Origin: Flavobacterium sp.
GTDB taxonomy: Bacteria; Bacteroidota; Bacteroidia; Flavobacteriales; Flavobacteriaceae
NCBI GenBank assembly: GCA_030682755.1
Contig: JAUXNR010000229.1
Span: 1-5,781 of the forward strand
Length of the DNA stretch: 5,781 nt
Direction of reading: 5' to 3'
The notes under the pieces: model-generated
Seen by the model: the letters and a program-made list of their open reading frames with translations, nothing else
Told to the model about the DNA's origin: nothing
Databases searched by the model: none
Program-made: the position numbers and the translations under genes
Part shown: one piece after another, positions 5,358-5,781 of the stretch
Position numbering within the stretch: the first letter of the stretch is position 1
Layout of the letters: the number at the start of each line of letters is the position of its first letter

Positions 5358-5781
5358 TTAAACCTGCTGATATTTATCTCTTACTAATGGTAATGTTGAA
5401 CACCTGAGTAATCCTTCTTGTTTAGCGATCTCAGCGTATGGAATTTCTTCTACGGTGAAACCATTTTCTCGAAACCAATTGTTTAATCGGGTGAAGTTTC
5501 TTTCGGAAACAACTACATCAGGTGCAATTGAAAATACGTTAGAATTCATATGATACATTTCGTCTCGTGTGATGTGAAAAAGATTTTCTTTTCCAAAAAG
5601 GTTCACCAAAAAAACATAATCGGCTTCTTCACGGAAACCGCTTTTATAAATGATTCCCTTATTTGTTCCAACAGGTTGAAAACAACAATCTAGGTGCAAC
5701 GCATTATCTCGGGCTTCGATTTTTGATTTCACTAAATCGAATTCTTTTACTTTTTTGTGTGGAAATAATTGTTTGATGTAT
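5358..5781 (-). CDS. Arginine deiminase/amidinotransferase-family hydrolase (partial, C-terminal part)
   Basis: About 141 codons to the stop at 5358 are visible; the frame stays open through the right edge (…YIKQLFPHKKVKEFDLVKSK), so the start is outside the window. A GTG at 5732 lies inside this continuous frame and is not the start. Visible superfamily motifs are ALHLDCCFQPVG with the catalytic-type His (codon 5696-5694), a YHMNSNVFSIAPDVVVSE stretch, and LLRCSTLPLVR near the C terminus with the expected nucleophile Cys (codon 5402-5400). The HLD…RCSTLPL(V/I)R ending is that of arginine deiminase or dimethylargininase-type enzymes, which release ammonia or methylamines from arginine compounds to give citrulline. 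The next gene encodes a citrulline hydrolase, so this enzyme plausibly supplies its substrate. Arginine, dimethylarginine or another guanidino compound cannot be told apart from this fragment. Confidence 0.82.
   Translation of the reverse strand, partial: YIKQLFPHKKVKEFDLVKSKIEARDNALHLDCCFQPVGTNKGIIYKSGFREEADYVFLVNLFGKENLFHITRDEMYHMNSNVFSIAPDVVVSERNFTRLNNWFRENGFTVEEIPYAEIAKQEGLLRCSTLPLVRDKYQQV

Noticed and set aside
5358..5732. Taking the GTG at 5732 as the start of the right-hand hydrolase
   Set aside because: The frame continues without a stop to the window edge with plausible protein sequence, and the family's N-terminal half would be missing, so the gene is truncated by the window rather than short.

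Overview
The window looks like chromosomal DNA from a member of the Flavobacteriaceae (Bacteroidetes), probably Flavobacterium or a close relative. The evidence is AT-rich sequence, a HmuR/HmuY haem-uptake pair, a lipoprotein whose lipid-bearing Cys is followed by Ser-Glu-Asp-Asp (a flavobacterial surface-export type signal), a TAnnTTTG promoter element in place of a sigma70 -10 box, and no strong Shine-Dalgarno sequences. All five protein genes lie on the minus strand, so transcription runs from right to left.

Right part (4365-5781): two consecutive genes of the guanidino-group-modifying (amidinotransferase/arginine deiminase) superfamily. The upstream gene is cut by the right edge and ends with the family His and Cys motifs. 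The downstream gene is a complete citrulline hydrolase of the CtlX type. Together they suggest a short route from arginine (or a methylated arginine) through citrulline to ornithine, but the substrate of the first enzyme is inferred. A likely terminator lies about 60 nt after ctlX.

Middle part (3821-4364): a 544-bp stretch without a credible gene. It holds the ctlX terminator, a decayed 11-bp-period repeat with paired GACRRGTC octamers, a perfect 11-bp A/T-flanked hairpin that can terminate in both directions, and then the control region of the haem operon: an AT-rich dyad, a TATATTTG -7 element, and two related inverted repeats (right half TTCTAAATAA) flanking that element like a metal-responsive repressor's operators.

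Left part (1-3820): a tightly packed haem-acquisition operon in the order hmuR (TonB-dependent outer-membrane receptor), hmuY (haem-binding surface lipoprotein with an extra N-terminal beta domain), hmuT (periplasmic haem-binding protein, cut by the left edge). The gaps are 11 bp and 1 bp. The expected division of labour is that HmuY captures haem at the cell surface, HmuR imports it into the periplasm, and HmuT passes it to an ABC permease/ATPase presumably encoded beyond the left edge.

No wholly new gene system is evident. The points most worth a second look are the operator pair, the 11-bp-period repeat, and the nearly histidine-free HmuY, which cannot bind haem by the classical bis-His mode.
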